Part shown: positions 18,433-27,897 of the stretch, one piece after another | Position numbering within the stretch: position 1 is the first letter of the stretch | Layout: each line of letters opens with the position of its first letter | NCBI RefSeq assembly: GCF_900176205.1 | Contig: NZ_LT859959.1 | Location: 3,183,001 to 3,247,000, forward strand | DNA: 64,000 bases | Source: Bradyrhizobium sp. ORS 285 | GTDB taxonomy: Bacteria > Pseudomonadota > Alphaproteobacteria > Rhizobiales > Xanthobacteraceae | Direction: 5' to 3' | The notes under the pieces: generated by a model | The model's database searches: none | What the model saw: only the letters and a program-made list of their open reading frames with translations | Told to the model about the DNA's origin: nothing | Made by a program: the position numbers and the translations under genes

Positions 18433-19245
18433 ATGAGCAAGATTGATCCCACCGCCCGCGTCGAGGATGACGCCGTCATCGGCGAGGGGACCGTGATCGG
18501 TCCCTATTGCATCGTCGGCCCGAACGTCGTGATCGGTGCGAACTGCAAGCTGATCAGCCACGTCCAGATCATGGGCCACACCACGCTCGGCGACGACAAC
18601 GTCATCTCGCCGTTCGTCGTGCTCGGCGGGGCGCCGCAGGATCTCAGCTATCGCGGCGAGCCGCACCGGCTCGAGATCGGCTCCGGCAACACCTTCCGCG
18701 AAGGCGTGACGATGAACATCGGCACCACCAAGGGCGGCGGGCTGACCAAGATCGGCAACGCCGGCTTCTTCATGAACAACGCGCACGTCGCGCATGATTG
18801 CGTGGTCGGCAACAACGTCATCTTCGCGACGTCGGCGACGCTCGGCGGCCATGTCGAGATCGGCGATGCCGTCTATATCGGCGGCCTCTCCGCCGTGCAT
18901 CAGTTCACCCGCATCGGCCATGGCGTGATGGTCGGCGGCGTTTGCGGCGTGCGCGGGGACATCATTCCCTATGGCCTCGTCAACGGCCAGTATGCCGCGC
19001 TGGAAGGCCTCAACGTCATCGGCATGAAGCGCCGCAAGTTCACCCGCGAGCGGCTCGCCACCGTGCGCGCCTTCTATCAGAAGCTGTTCCACGGTCCCGG
19101 CGTGTTCGCCGACCGCCTCGCGGCGGTGCAGCCGATGGCCGGCGACGATCCGGCGATTGCCGAGATCCTCGCCTTCATCGGCGGAGGCCGCCACCGCGCG
19201 CTGTGTCTGCCGGACATCGGCAGATCCGCGCCGACCGAGCTCTGA
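18433..19245 (+). CDS. lpxA: UDP-N-acetylglucosamine O-acyltransferase
   Basis: A 270-residue trimeric hexapeptide-repeat enzyme, first step of lipid A synthesis. The catalytic His lies in NNAHVAHDCVVGNNV and the C-terminal helical region begins after VIGMKRRKFT. Thirty bases separate it from fabZ, and six from the lpxI start. Confidence 0.96.
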   Translation: MSKIDPTARVEDDAVIGEGTVIGPYCIVGPNVVIGANCKLISHVQIMGHTTLGDDNVISPFVVLGGAPQDLSYRGEPHRLEIGSGNTFREGVTMNIGTTKGGGLTKIGNAGFFMNNAHVAHDCVVGNNVIFATSATLGGHVEIGDAVYIGGLSAVHQFTRIGHGVMVGGVCGVRGDIIPYGLVNGQYAALEGLNVIGMKRRKFTRERLATVRAFYQKLFHGPGVFADRLAAVQPMAGDDPAIAEILAFIGGGRHRALCLPDIGRSAPTEL

Positions 19246-19250
19246 CGGTC

Positions 19251-20108
19251 ATGTGCGGGCAGGCCAGCGAGACCACACCGCCGGTCGGCTTGATCGCAGC
19301 CGGTGGCGTGCTGCCCTTCGCGGTCGGCGACGCCATCGTTGCGCGCGGGCAGACGCCGGTGCTGTTCGCCCTCAAAGGCATCTGTGATCCCAAGCCGTTG
19401 GCCCGCTTCCGTCATCACTGGATCGGCCTCGGCCAGCTCGGCAATGCGCTGAAGCTGCTCAAGGCCGAAGGCGTCCGCGACCTGATGTTCATCGGCAACC
19501 TCGTGCGCCCCGCGGTCTCCGAGATCCGCTTCGACTGGGGCACCTTGCGTGAGCTGCCCTACATCTGGTCGGCGTTCCGCGGCGGCGACGATCATCTGCT
19601 GTCGGGCGTCGGCCGCATCTTCGAACGCCACGGCTTCCACATGATCGGCGTCAAGGACGTCGCGCCCAACCTGCTCGTGCCCGAGGGGCATCTGACGCGC
19701 AGCCGGCCGAACGATCTCGTGACCGGCGACATCGCCAAGGGGCTCGCCGTGCTCAGGGCGATGGCGCCGTTCGATGTCGGGCAGGCCGTGGTCGTGATCG
19801 ACGGTCACGTCGTGGCGCTGGAGGACATCGAGGGCACCGACGGGCTGCTGGCCCGCGTGGCGCGGCTGCGCACCGATCGCCGCATCCGCTCTGCCGTAGG
19901 CCGCGGCGTGCTGGTGAAGGCGCCGAAGGCCGGCCAAGACCTCCGCTACGACCTGCCGACCATCGGGCCGCGCACGGTCGAAGGTCTCGCCACGGCCGGC
20001 CTCGCCGGCGTCGCCGTCGCATCGGCCCACACCCTGCTGGCCGATCCGCAAGCGACGGTCACGGCCGCCGATCGCGCCGGCGTGTTCATCACGGGCGTCA
20101 CTGCGTGA
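19251..20108 (+). CDS. lpxI: UDP-2,3-diacylglucosamine diphosphatase LpxI
   Basis: A 285-residue DUF1009 protein. In Caulobacter LpxI was shown to hydrolyse UDP-2,3-diacylglucosamine to lipid X, replacing LpxH of gammaproteobacteria. Diagnostic stretches are GLIAAGGVLPFAV at the N-terminus, FIGNLVRPAVSEI, and the C-terminal LVKAPKAGQDLRYDLPTIG. It sits between lpxA and lpxB as in other alphaproteobacteria. The start ATG is six bases after the lpxA stop; its stop overlaps the GTG of lpxB. Confidence 0.93.
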   Translation: MCGQASETTPPVGLIAAGGVLPFAVGDAIVARGQTPVLFALKGICDPKPLARFRHHWIGLGQLGNALKLLKAEGVRDLMFIGNLVRPAVSEIRFDWGTLRELPYIWSAFRGGDDHLLSGVGRIFERHGFHMIGVKDVAPNLLVPEGHLTRSRPNDLVTGDIAKGLAVLRAMAPFDVGQAVVVIDGHVVALEDIEGTDGLLARVARLRTDRRIRSAVGRGVLVKAPKAGQDLRYDLPTIGPRTVEGLATAGLAGVAVASAHTLLADPQATVTAADRAGVFITGVTA

Positions 20109-21301
20109 CGGCGCAGCCGCCGGCAGGCCGGGGCCTCCGCAGGATCTGCCTCGTGGCCACCGAAGAGTCCGGCGATCGCCTCGGCGCGCCGCTGATGAAG
20201 GTGCTGCGCCAGCGGCTCGGCGACACCGTTGCATTCACCGGCGTCGGCGGCCGCGACATGACCGGGGAGGGACTCGTCTCGCTGTTCCCGATCGAGGAGC
20301 TCTCGATCATGGGGTTCACCGGCGTTCTGAAGCAGCTGCCGAAGATTCTGCGGCTGCTCAGGCAGACCGTGGACGCCGTGATTGCGGCGCAGCCGGACGT
20401 GCTCGTCATCATCGACAGTCCCGACTTCACTCAGCGCGTGGCCAAACGCGTTCACGCCCGTGACGCTGCGATCCCGATCGTGAACTACGTCGCGCCGACG
20501 GTGTGGGCGTGGCGGCCGGGCCGGGCGCGCGCGATGCATTCCTATGTCGATCATGTGCTTGGTCTGCTGCCCTTCGAACCGGAGGCGTTTCGCAAGCTCG
20601 GTGGTCCGCCCTGCACCTATGTCGGTCATCCCTTGATCGAGCAGTTATCGTCGCTGCGCCCCAACGAGGCAGAGCAGGCGCGCCGCGACGCCAAGCCGCC
20701 GCTGCTGCTGGTGCTGCCCGGCAGCCGGCGCAGCGAGGTTGCCCGCCATATCGCGGTTTTCGGTGAGACACTGGCGCGCTTGCAGGCGCAAGGCATCGCG
20801 TTCGAGGCGGTGGTGCCGACCACGCCGCATCTCGAAGCTGCCGTCCGGGCCGGGGTGGCGAACTGGTCGGTGGCGCCCGCGATCATCACCGGCGAGGCCG
20901 AGAAGCGCGCTGCCTTCAGGACGGCCCACGCAGCGCTGGCGAAGTCGGGCACGGTCACGCTGGAGCTCGCGCTGTCGGGCGTGCCGATGGTGACGGCCTA
21001 TCGCGTCGGCGACGTCGAAGCCTTCATCCTGCGCCCCCTGGTCAAGGTCCAGTCGGTGATCCTCGCCAATCTCGTGATCGGCGAGAACGTCATTCCGGAG
21101 TATTTGCAGGAGGCCTGCACCGCCGACAACCTCGCGCCCGTGCTGGTCGATCTGCTGAGCAACGGCCCGATCCGTGCACGCCAAGTCGCAGCGTTCGACC
21201 GGCTCGACGACATCATGTCGACCGGCGCTGCCTCGCCCAGCGAGCGCGCAGCCGACGTCGTTCTGGCCACGATGCGCGGCGGACCGCGGGGCACGCCCTA
21301 A
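20105..21301 (+). CDS. lpxB: Lipid-A-disaccharide synthase
   Basis: A 398-residue GT19 glycosyltransferase joining lipid X and UDP-diacylglucosamine. Motifs: TEESGDRLGAPLMK, LVIIDSPDFTQRVAKR, VAPTVWAWRPGRA and LPGSRRSEVARH. The GTG start overlaps the lpxI stop by four bases. It ends the lipid A block, and a repeat follows. Confidence 0.95.
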   Translation: MTAQPPAGRGLRRICLVATEESGDRLGAPLMKVLRQRLGDTVAFTGVGGRDMTGEGLVSLFPIEELSIMGFTGVLKQLPKILRLLRQTVDAVIAAQPDVLVIIDSPDFTQRVAKRVHARDAAIPIVNYVAPTVWAWRPGRARAMHSYVDHVLGLLPFEPEAFRKLGGPPCTYVGHPLIEQLSSLRPNEAEQARRDAKPPLLLVLPGSRRSEVARHIAVFGETLARLQAQGIAFEAVVPTTPHLEAAVRAGVANWSVAPAIITGEAEKRAAFRTAHAALAKSGTVTLELALSGVPMVTAYRVGDVEAFILRPLVKVQSVILANLVIGENVIPEYLQEACTADNLAPVLVDLLSNGPIRARQVAAFDRLDDIMSTGAASPSERAADVVLATMRGGPRGTP

Positions 21302-21315
21302 CAACAAAGACGGTC

Positions 21316-21457
21316 TCGTAGGGTGGGCAAAGGCGCTGCCGTGCTCTCTCCTTACGGAGACTTGTAGTCGCGCCGTGCCCACCATCTTCTGCTCGGTTCG
21401 TCGATCGACGGTGGGCACGCTGCCGCCTTGCGGCGGCCGCTTTGCCCACCCTACGGC
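21316..21457. repeat. Palindromic intergenic repeat, copy 1 (GTAGGGTGGGCAAAG family)
   Basis: An element bounded by CGTAGGGTGGGCAAAG and its inverted counterpart CTTTGCCCACCCTACG, with an inner pair GTGCCCACC / GGTGGGCAC. The whole segment could fold into one long cruciform. A second copy lies beyond the next gene. Repeats of this sort are frequent in Bradyrhizobium intergenic DNA. Confidence 0.8.
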
Positions 21458-21473
21458 TGAACACCAGGACCTT

Positions 21474-22250
21474 TCACTTCAATCGCTCCAGGAAAAAGCT
21501 TGTCGCTCGTGCAAGCGCATCCGCAGCCTCGGGGCGGGTCGCATCGAAATCGAAACCGTGGCCCATGCCGTGATAGATGACCAGTTCGGCCTCTCTGCCT
21601 GCTGCTTGGGCTGCTTCGACCAGGGCCTTGCCCGACGACAGCGGCACGTTGCGATCGGCATCGCCGTGGAGAGCGAGTAGAGGCGGCAGACGAAATGGGT
21701 CTGCGTCATGGAGATCGGGACGCCCCGCATAAAAGACCACCAGCGCCGTGATACGCGGATCCGACGCAGCGGTAGCAACTGCAAGAAAGCCACCATTGGA
21801 AAAGCCGAGAAGCCCGATCTTGCCGGAGTAGCCCTCACGACGCGTGAGCAGGGACGCCGCGCCGCGGACGCGCTCCGACCATGTCGCAACGTGAGCAGAG
21901 AAGTAAGCCTGTCGGGTTTTCTGATCGGCTGAGCTCATCGGGCCGATGTCTGTTGCGTCATAATAGGAAACGAGAGCTGCATCGATGCCTTTGGCGGCCA
22001 GCGCCTGGGCATAGCGGGAATACGCGGCGGCATATCGCTCGAGTCCCTGTGCGCCATGGAGGATGATCACCGCCGGCCGCGGACCTTCGCGCTGACCGGC
22101 AAACAGCTTGATCGTCATGGACGCGTCGGCCGTGGAGACGGTCAGCTCTTGCGGGACGGTATCCGCTGCATGGCTCGGCATCGTCGGGACGAAAACCAGC
22201 ACGATCGCCGCGATACACAACGCTCGGAAAGTTGCGAGCCGCTCCGTCAT
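21474..22250 (-). CDS. Exported dienelactone-hydrolase-like alpha/beta hydrolase
   Basis: A 258-residue protein with a signal peptide (RALCIAAIVLVFVPTMPSHA). The alpha/beta hydrolase core has a Ser nucleophile in LLGFSNGG (true dienelactone hydrolases use Cys), Asp in LHGDADRNVP and His in YHGMGHGFDF. The start ATG at 22250 has AAGGCAG upstream; a longer frame would run into the flanking repeat and is rejected. The gene stands alone between two copies of the same palindromic repeat. The substrate is unknown; a small ester or lactone is likely. Confidence 0.85.
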   Translation of the reverse strand: MTERLATFRALCIAAIVLVFVPTMPSHAADTVPQELTVSTADASMTIKLFAGQREGPRPAVIILHGAQGLERYAAAYSRYAQALAAKGIDAALVSYYDATDIGPMSSADQKTRQAYFSAHVATWSERVRGAASLLTRREGYSGKIGLLGFSNGGFLAVATAASDPRITALVVFYAGRPDLHDADPFRLPPLLALHGDADRNVPLSSGKALVEAAQAAGREAELVIYHGMGHGFDFDATRPEAADALARATSFFLERLK

Positions 22251-22280
22251 CGCTTCTGCCTTATGAGTTGAACGACGTGA

Positions 22281-22526
22281 GCCGTAGGGTCGGCAAAGGC
22301 GCTGCCGTGCTCTCTCCACTCATGAGATCGCAGAGGCGCCGTGCCCACCATCTAAAGCATGATCCGGAAAAGTGCGCAGCGGTTTTCCGAAAAGATCATG
22401 CGCAAACAACAACCTAAAGCGCGATGACGATTCATCCTGATCTCATCGCGCTTTAGCCGCTGAGTTCGCCGAACGAGGGTGGGCACGCTGACGCCTTGCG
22501 GCGGCCGCTTTGCCCACCCTACGGCT
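22281..22526. repeat. Palindromic intergenic repeat, copy 2, interrupted by another repeat
   Basis: Same outer arms as the copy at 21.3 kb (CCGTAGGGT-GGCAAAG at the left, CTTTGCCCACCCTACGG at the right) and the same inner GTGCCCACC / GGTGGGCAC pair. It is about 100 bases longer because a different repeat is inserted between the inner arms. Confidence 0.78.
22352..22456. repeat. Nested repeat (CTAAAGCATGATCCGGAAAA family)
   Basis: It begins CTAAAGCATGATC and ends ATCGCGCTTTAG. Two internal hairpins are visible: CATGATCcGGAAAA with TTTTCCgaaaaGATCATG, and CTAAAGCGCGATGA with TCATCGCGCTTTAG. This family is familiar from rhizobial genomes. Its position exactly between the inner arms of the host repeat implies insertion into it. 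Confidence 0.75.
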
Positions 22527-22563
22527 GCTCACCAGCTTCAGCGGACGCGCATCCAACTGCAGC

Positions 22564-22595
22564 AAAAAAGGCCCGTCCAGCGTGGACGGGCCTTT
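22564..22595 (-). terminator. Intrinsic terminator of gltA
   Basis: Read on the minus strand, AAAGGCCCGTCCA pairs with TGGACGGGCCTTT around a CGC loop and runs into a T-tract, 23 bases after the gltA stop. A textbook intrinsic terminator. Confidence 0.88.
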
Positions 22596-22618
22596 GATCA
22601 TTGATCGCTGCTGTTTGA

Positions 22619-23923
<1,305 letters not shown>

Positions 23924-24254
23924 CGTTTGTCCCCGATGAGATCGTTAGGCGTGATCGTTAGGCTTTGGCCCTTGTTCTTTGTGAGAGATCGCAGGCGGGT
24001 GGACATTATCTAGTGCGGTGGCTCTGACTTTGCCGTCAGCGTCGTCCGCGGCACTGTTGCCGTGAACATCTTAAGCGAAGGTCAAATCCGAAACCGCACT
24101 GGAATCTTATACTTACTAGTGTCCTTCGGCTTTCACATTCGCAAACGCGCCGGCTGCAACGTGTGACGATTGTCAAAGCCCGGGACACCAGTTTGTGCCG
24201 CACAACTGGGTATCGTATTGCCCTGTGCGCTGCAAGATGGGGGTTAATGAGACC
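23924..24254. other. Intergenic region between gltX and gltA, probable gltA promoter
   Basis: 331 bases without a gene. On the minus strand an AT-rich CTAGATAATG (around 24010) is a possible -10 region for gltA, and GATCGTTAGGC is repeated in tandem at 23940-23963. I could not fix a -35 box. No RNA gene was recognised. Confidence 0.4.
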
Positions 24255-25691
24255 TTATGCGATGGTCTGGTCCTTCAGACGGCCTAAGGATTCATCACGC
24301 CCCAGAATGGCCAGAACGTCGAAAATGCCGGGCGAAGTTGTCCGTCCGGTCAGCGCGGCGCGCAGCGGCTGCGCCACGGCGCCCAGCTTGAGATTGTTAG
24401 CTTCCGCAAACGCACGCAGCGCGGCTTCCGTGGCCGGCCCGCTCCAGGACTCGACGGCCGAAAGCGCGTCGTGCAGCCGGCCGATCAGGGCGCGGCTTTC
24501 CGGCGTCAGCAGGGCGGCGGCCTTGGGATCGATCGGCAGCGGCCGGTCGGCGAAGATGAAGGCGGCGCCGTCGATCAGCTCCAGCAGCGTCTTGGCGCGC
24601 TCCTTCAGGCTCGGCATCGCCTGCGTCAGCTGCGCGCGCGTGGCATCGTTGAGCTTGGCCTTCAGCGCCGGGCCGTTCGGCACGTAGTTGAGAACGTCTT
24701 CGAACTGGCGTACCAGCGCGGCGTCGTCGCTGTGGCGGATATAGTGGCCGTTGAGGTTTTCCAGCTTGGCGAAGTCGAACCGCGCCGCCGAGCGGCCGAT
24801 CGCCGGCAGGTCGAACGCCTTGATCATCTCGTCGGTCGAGAAGATCTCCTGGTCGCCATGGCTCCAGCCGAGCCGTACCAGGTAATTGCGCAGGGCGGAC
24901 GGCAGATATCCCATGGCGCGGTAGGCATCGACGCCGAGCGCACCGTGGCGCTTCGAGAGCTTCGATCCATCGGGCCCGTGAATCAACGGAATGTGCGACA
25001 TCGACGGCACCGTCCAGCCCAGTGCATCGTAGATCTGCTTCTGGCGCGCGGCGTTGATCAGATGGTCGTCGCCGCGGATGACGTGGGTGACGCCCATGTC
25101 GTGGTCGTCGACGACCACCGCCAGCATGTAGGTCGGATTGCCATCGCCTCGCAGCAGCACGAGATCGTCGAGGTTCTCGTTCTGCCAGACCACGCGGCCC
25201 TGCACCTGGTCCTCGATCACGGTCTCGCCGGTCAGCGGCGCGCGCAGCCGGATGGTCGGCTTGACGCCTTCGGGCGCCTCCTTGGGATCGCGGTCGCGCC
25301 ATAGGCCGTCGTACAGGCGCGTGCGGCCTTCCGCGCGCGCCTTCTCGCGCATGGCCGTCAGCTCCTCCGCCGTGGCATAGCAGCGATACGCCATGCCGCT
25401 GGCGAGCAGCTGCTCGGCGACCTCGCGATGCCGCGCCGCGCGGCTATATTGGTAGATGACCTCGCCGTCCCAATCGAGCTCGAGCCATTTCAGCCCGTCG
25501 AGGATCGCCGTGATGGCCGCATCGGTCGAGCGCTCCCGGTCGGTGTCCTCGATCCTCAGCAGCATCTTGCCGCCGCGGCCCCGCGCATACAGCCAGTTGA
25601 ACAGGGCCGTCCGGGCGCCTCCGATATGGAGAAAACCGGTCGGGGAGGGGGCAAAGCGCGTGACGATCGGTGAGGTGGTCGATGAGGTCAT
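24255..25691 (-). CDS. gltX: Glutamyl-tRNA synthetase
   Basis: A 478-residue class I synthetase. The HIGH motif is in [15 protein letters not shown] and the KMSKS motif reads KLSKR in [12 protein letters not shown]-terminal anticodon-binding region follows. The ATG at 25691 is chosen over an upstream TTG because sequence conservation begins there. It stands back to back with glnS. Alphaproteobacterial GluRS often also charges tRNA-Gln for GatCAB; the presence of glnS next door bears on that. Confidence 0.95.
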   Translation of the reverse strand: MTSSTTSPIVTRFAPSPTGFLHIGGARTALFNWLYARGRGGKMLLRIEDTDRERSTDAAITAILDGLKWLELDWDGEVIYQYSRAARHREVAEQLLASGMAYRCYATAEELTAMREKARAEGRTRLYDGLWRDRDPKEAPEGVKPTIRLRAPLTGETVIEDQVQGRVVWQNENLDDLVLLRGDGNPTYMLAVVVDDHDMGVTHVIRGDDHLINAARQKQIYDALGWTVPSMSHIPLIHGPDGSKLSKRHGALGVDAYRAMGYLPSALRNYLVRLGWSHGDQEIFSTDEMIKAFDLPAIGRSAARFDFAKLENLNGHYIRHSDDAALVRQFEDVLNYVPNGPALKAKLNDATRAQLTQAMPSLKERAKTLLELIDGAAFIFADRPLPIDPKAAALLTPESRALIGRLHDALSAVESWSGPATEAALRAFAEANNLKLGAVAQPLRAALTGRTTSPGIFDVLAILGRDESLGRLKDQTIA

Positions 25692-25827
25692 GGGCGGCAG
25701 CACGAAATCCAGGCAGGGGCTCAACAGGGCGGGGGGTGTATAGCAGGCCTACCGCATAACTAAAGCCTTCCTTGGGGGAGGCGGATTTGGCAGATAGGCT
25801 TCCAAATTCCGGAGCAGGATATTCTTG

Positions 25828-27513
25828 ATGACCACGAACGACACGGCAGCGACGGCAGAGGCAGGGCGCGACTTCATCCGCGACATCGTCCAGGCCGATC
25901 TCGACAGCGGCAAGCACAAGGCGGTCGTCACCCGGTTCCCGCCGGAGCCGAACGGCTACCTGCATATCGGCCATGCCAAGTCGATCGGTCTCAACTTCGG
26001 CATCGCCCGGGAGTTCGGCGGCCGCTGCAATCTTCGCTTCGACGACACCAATCCGACCAAGGAAGAGCAGGAATACATCGATTCCATCCAGGCCGACGTG
26101 CGCTGGCTCGGCTACGATTGGGGCGACAACCTGTTCTATGCCTCGGATTATTTCGAGCGGCTCTACGACTGGGCGGAAGGCCTGATCAAGGCCGGCCTTG
26201 CCTATGTCGACGACCAGACCCAGGAGGAGATCCGGCTGGCGCGCGGCACGCTCACCGAGCCCGGCAAGAACAGCCCGTTCCGCGACCGCTCGGTCGAGGA
26301 GAATCTCGACCTGTTCCGGCGCATGAAGGCGGGCGAATTCCCGAACGGCGCGCGCGTGCTGCGCGCCAAGATCGACATGGCCGCCGGCAACATCAATCTG
26401 CGCGACCCCGTGCTGTACCGGATCCTGCACGCGCATCACCCGCGCACCGGCGACACCTGGAAGATCTATCCGAGCTATGACTACGCCCACGGCCAGTCGG
26501 ACGCGATCGAGGGCGTGACGCACTCGATCTGCACGCTCGAATTCGAGGATCACCGGCCGCTCTACGAATGGCTGCTCGACAAGCTGCCGGTGCCGTCGCA
26601 CCCGCGGCAGTACGAGTTCGCGCGCCTCAACCTCACCTACACGCTGCTGTCGAAGCGCGTGCTGACGCGGCTGGTGCAGGACGGCCATGTTGCCGGCTGG
26701 AACGATCCGCGCATGCCGACCATCGCCGGATTGAAGCGCCGCGGCGTGCCGCCGGCGGCGGTGCGCGAATTCATCAAGCGCATCGGCATCGCCAAGGCCA
26801 ACAGCATCGTCGATGTCGGCATGCTGGAGTTCTGCATCCGCGAGGAGCTGAACCGCACGGCGCAGCGCCGCATGGCGGTGCTGCGTCCCTTAAAGGTGGT
26901 GATCGAGAACTATCCGGAAGGGCAGGTCGAGGAGCTCGAGGCGATCAACCATCCGGATGATCCGTCGGCCGGCACGCGCAAGATCGCCTTCGGCCGCGAG
27001 CTCTACATCGAGCAGGACGACTTCATGGAGAACCCGCCGAAGAAGTTCTTCCGCCTGTCACCGGGCAACGAGGTGCGGCTGCGCTACGCCTATTTCATCA
27101 AGTGCCGCGAGGTCATCAAGAACGACGCCGGCGAGATCGTCGAGCTGCGCTGCACGTATGATCCGGCGACCAAGGGCGGCAACGCGCCTGATGGACGCAA
27201 GGTCAAGGCGACGATGCATTGGCTGCCGGCCGCGCAGTCGGTGCAGGCTGAGATTCGTCTCTATAACCAGCTGTTTGCCAATCCGAGCCCGAACGCGGCC
27301 GACTTCACCGCCGACCTCAATCCGAATTCGCTGGAGGTGCTGACCGACGCGCGCATCGAGCCGGCGATTGCCACGAGCAACTCGGCCGAGCCGATGCAGT
27401 TCGAGCGTCAGGGCTACTTCGTACGGGATGCGGACTCGACTGCGGACAAGCTCGTGTTCAACCGCACCATCGGCCTGCGCGATACGTTCGCGAAGGAAGT
27501 CGCGAAGGGCTGA
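25828..27513 (+). CDS. glnS: Glutaminyl-tRNA synthetase
   Basis: A 561-residue class I enzyme charging tRNA-Gln directly. Motifs: [18 protein letters not shown] (HIGH) and [11 protein letters not shown] (KMSKS-type), and the two C-terminal beta-barrels of the anticodon-binding domain ([13 protein letters not shown] near the end). The start ATG follows GGAGCAGGAT. GlnRS has spread among bacteria by transfer and is not universal in alphaproteobacteria, many of which use GatCAB. Divergent from gltX with a ~136-base shared promoter region. Confidence 0.96.
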   Translation: MTTNDTAATAEAGRDFIRDIVQADLDSGKHKAVVTRFPPEPNGYLHIGHAKSIGLNFGIAREFGGRCNLRFDDTNPTKEEQEYIDSIQADVRWLGYDWGDNLFYASDYFERLYDWAEGLIKAGLAYVDDQTQEEIRLARGTLTEPGKNSPFRDRSVEENLDLFRRMKAGEFPNGARVLRAKIDMAAGNINLRDPVLYRILHAHHPRTGDTWKIYPSYDYAHGQSDAIEGVTHSICTLEFEDHRPLYEWLLDKLPVPSHPRQYEFARLNLTYTLLSKRVLTRLVQDGHVAGWNDPRMPTIAGLKRRGVPPAAVREFIKRIGIAKANSIVDVGMLEFCIREELNRTAQRRMAVLRPLKVVIENYPEGQVEELEAINHPDDPSAGTRKIAFGRELYIEQDDFMENPPKKFFRLSPGNEVRLRYAYFIKCREVIKNDAGEIVELRCTYDPATKGGNAPDGRKVKATMHWLPAAQSVQAEIRLYNQLFANPSPNAADFTADLNPNSLEVLTDARIEPAIATSNSAEPMQFERQGYFVRDADSTADKLVFNRTIGLRDTFAKEVAKG

Positions 27514-27543
27514 GGCAAACGGACGGCGCGGGACGCGTGCGGC

Positions 27544-27756
27544 TCAGCCGATCGCGTCCTGCCCGGCATCCGTCAGCGTGGGCACACCGTCGGTGAGCTC
27601 GACGAGCCCGCGTTCGGCGAGCAGCGACAAATCATCCTCGGCAACCGGGGACAGCGTGAGCCGATGCGCCTTGATGTCCCGGAGAGTCCAGCGCAGGTGG
27701 ATCGCCTTCTCCAAGGCGAGATCGGCGAAGGGGTCGTCCATGTCGTGGGCATCCAT
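27544..27756 (-). CDS. Small hypothetical protein
   Basis: A 70-residue acidic, probably helical protein (DPFADLALEKAIHLRWTLRDI, then LSPVAEDDLSLLAERGLVEL). The last part, alternating helix and ELTDGVPTLTDAGQDAI, resembles the wing of a winged-helix fold, but that is only an impression. It is convergent with glnS, 30 bases from its stop. Longer readings upstream are not supported by composition. No function assigned. Confidence 0.55.
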   Translation of the reverse strand: MDAHDMDDPFADLALEKAIHLRWTLRDIKAHRLTLSPVAEDDLSLLAERGLVELTDGVPTLTDAGQDAIG

Positions 27757-27897
27757 ACCCCGATAAGCGCGTGCGCTGCGAAAAGTTCCAACGCTCAAGC
27801 CGTGCAGAAAGTCAGGATTCCCGTTCCGTTCTGCTAGGCGGCCTCGCGCAGCCTCCGGTAGCCTTATCCCGCCAACAGGTTGCGGGTGGTGTGGGTC

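Noticed and set aside
22251..22319. N-terminal extension of the exported hydrolase by 23 codons
   Set aside because: The added residues come from the flanking palindromic repeat and would bury the signal peptide; the ATG at 22250 has a suitable ribosome-binding site.
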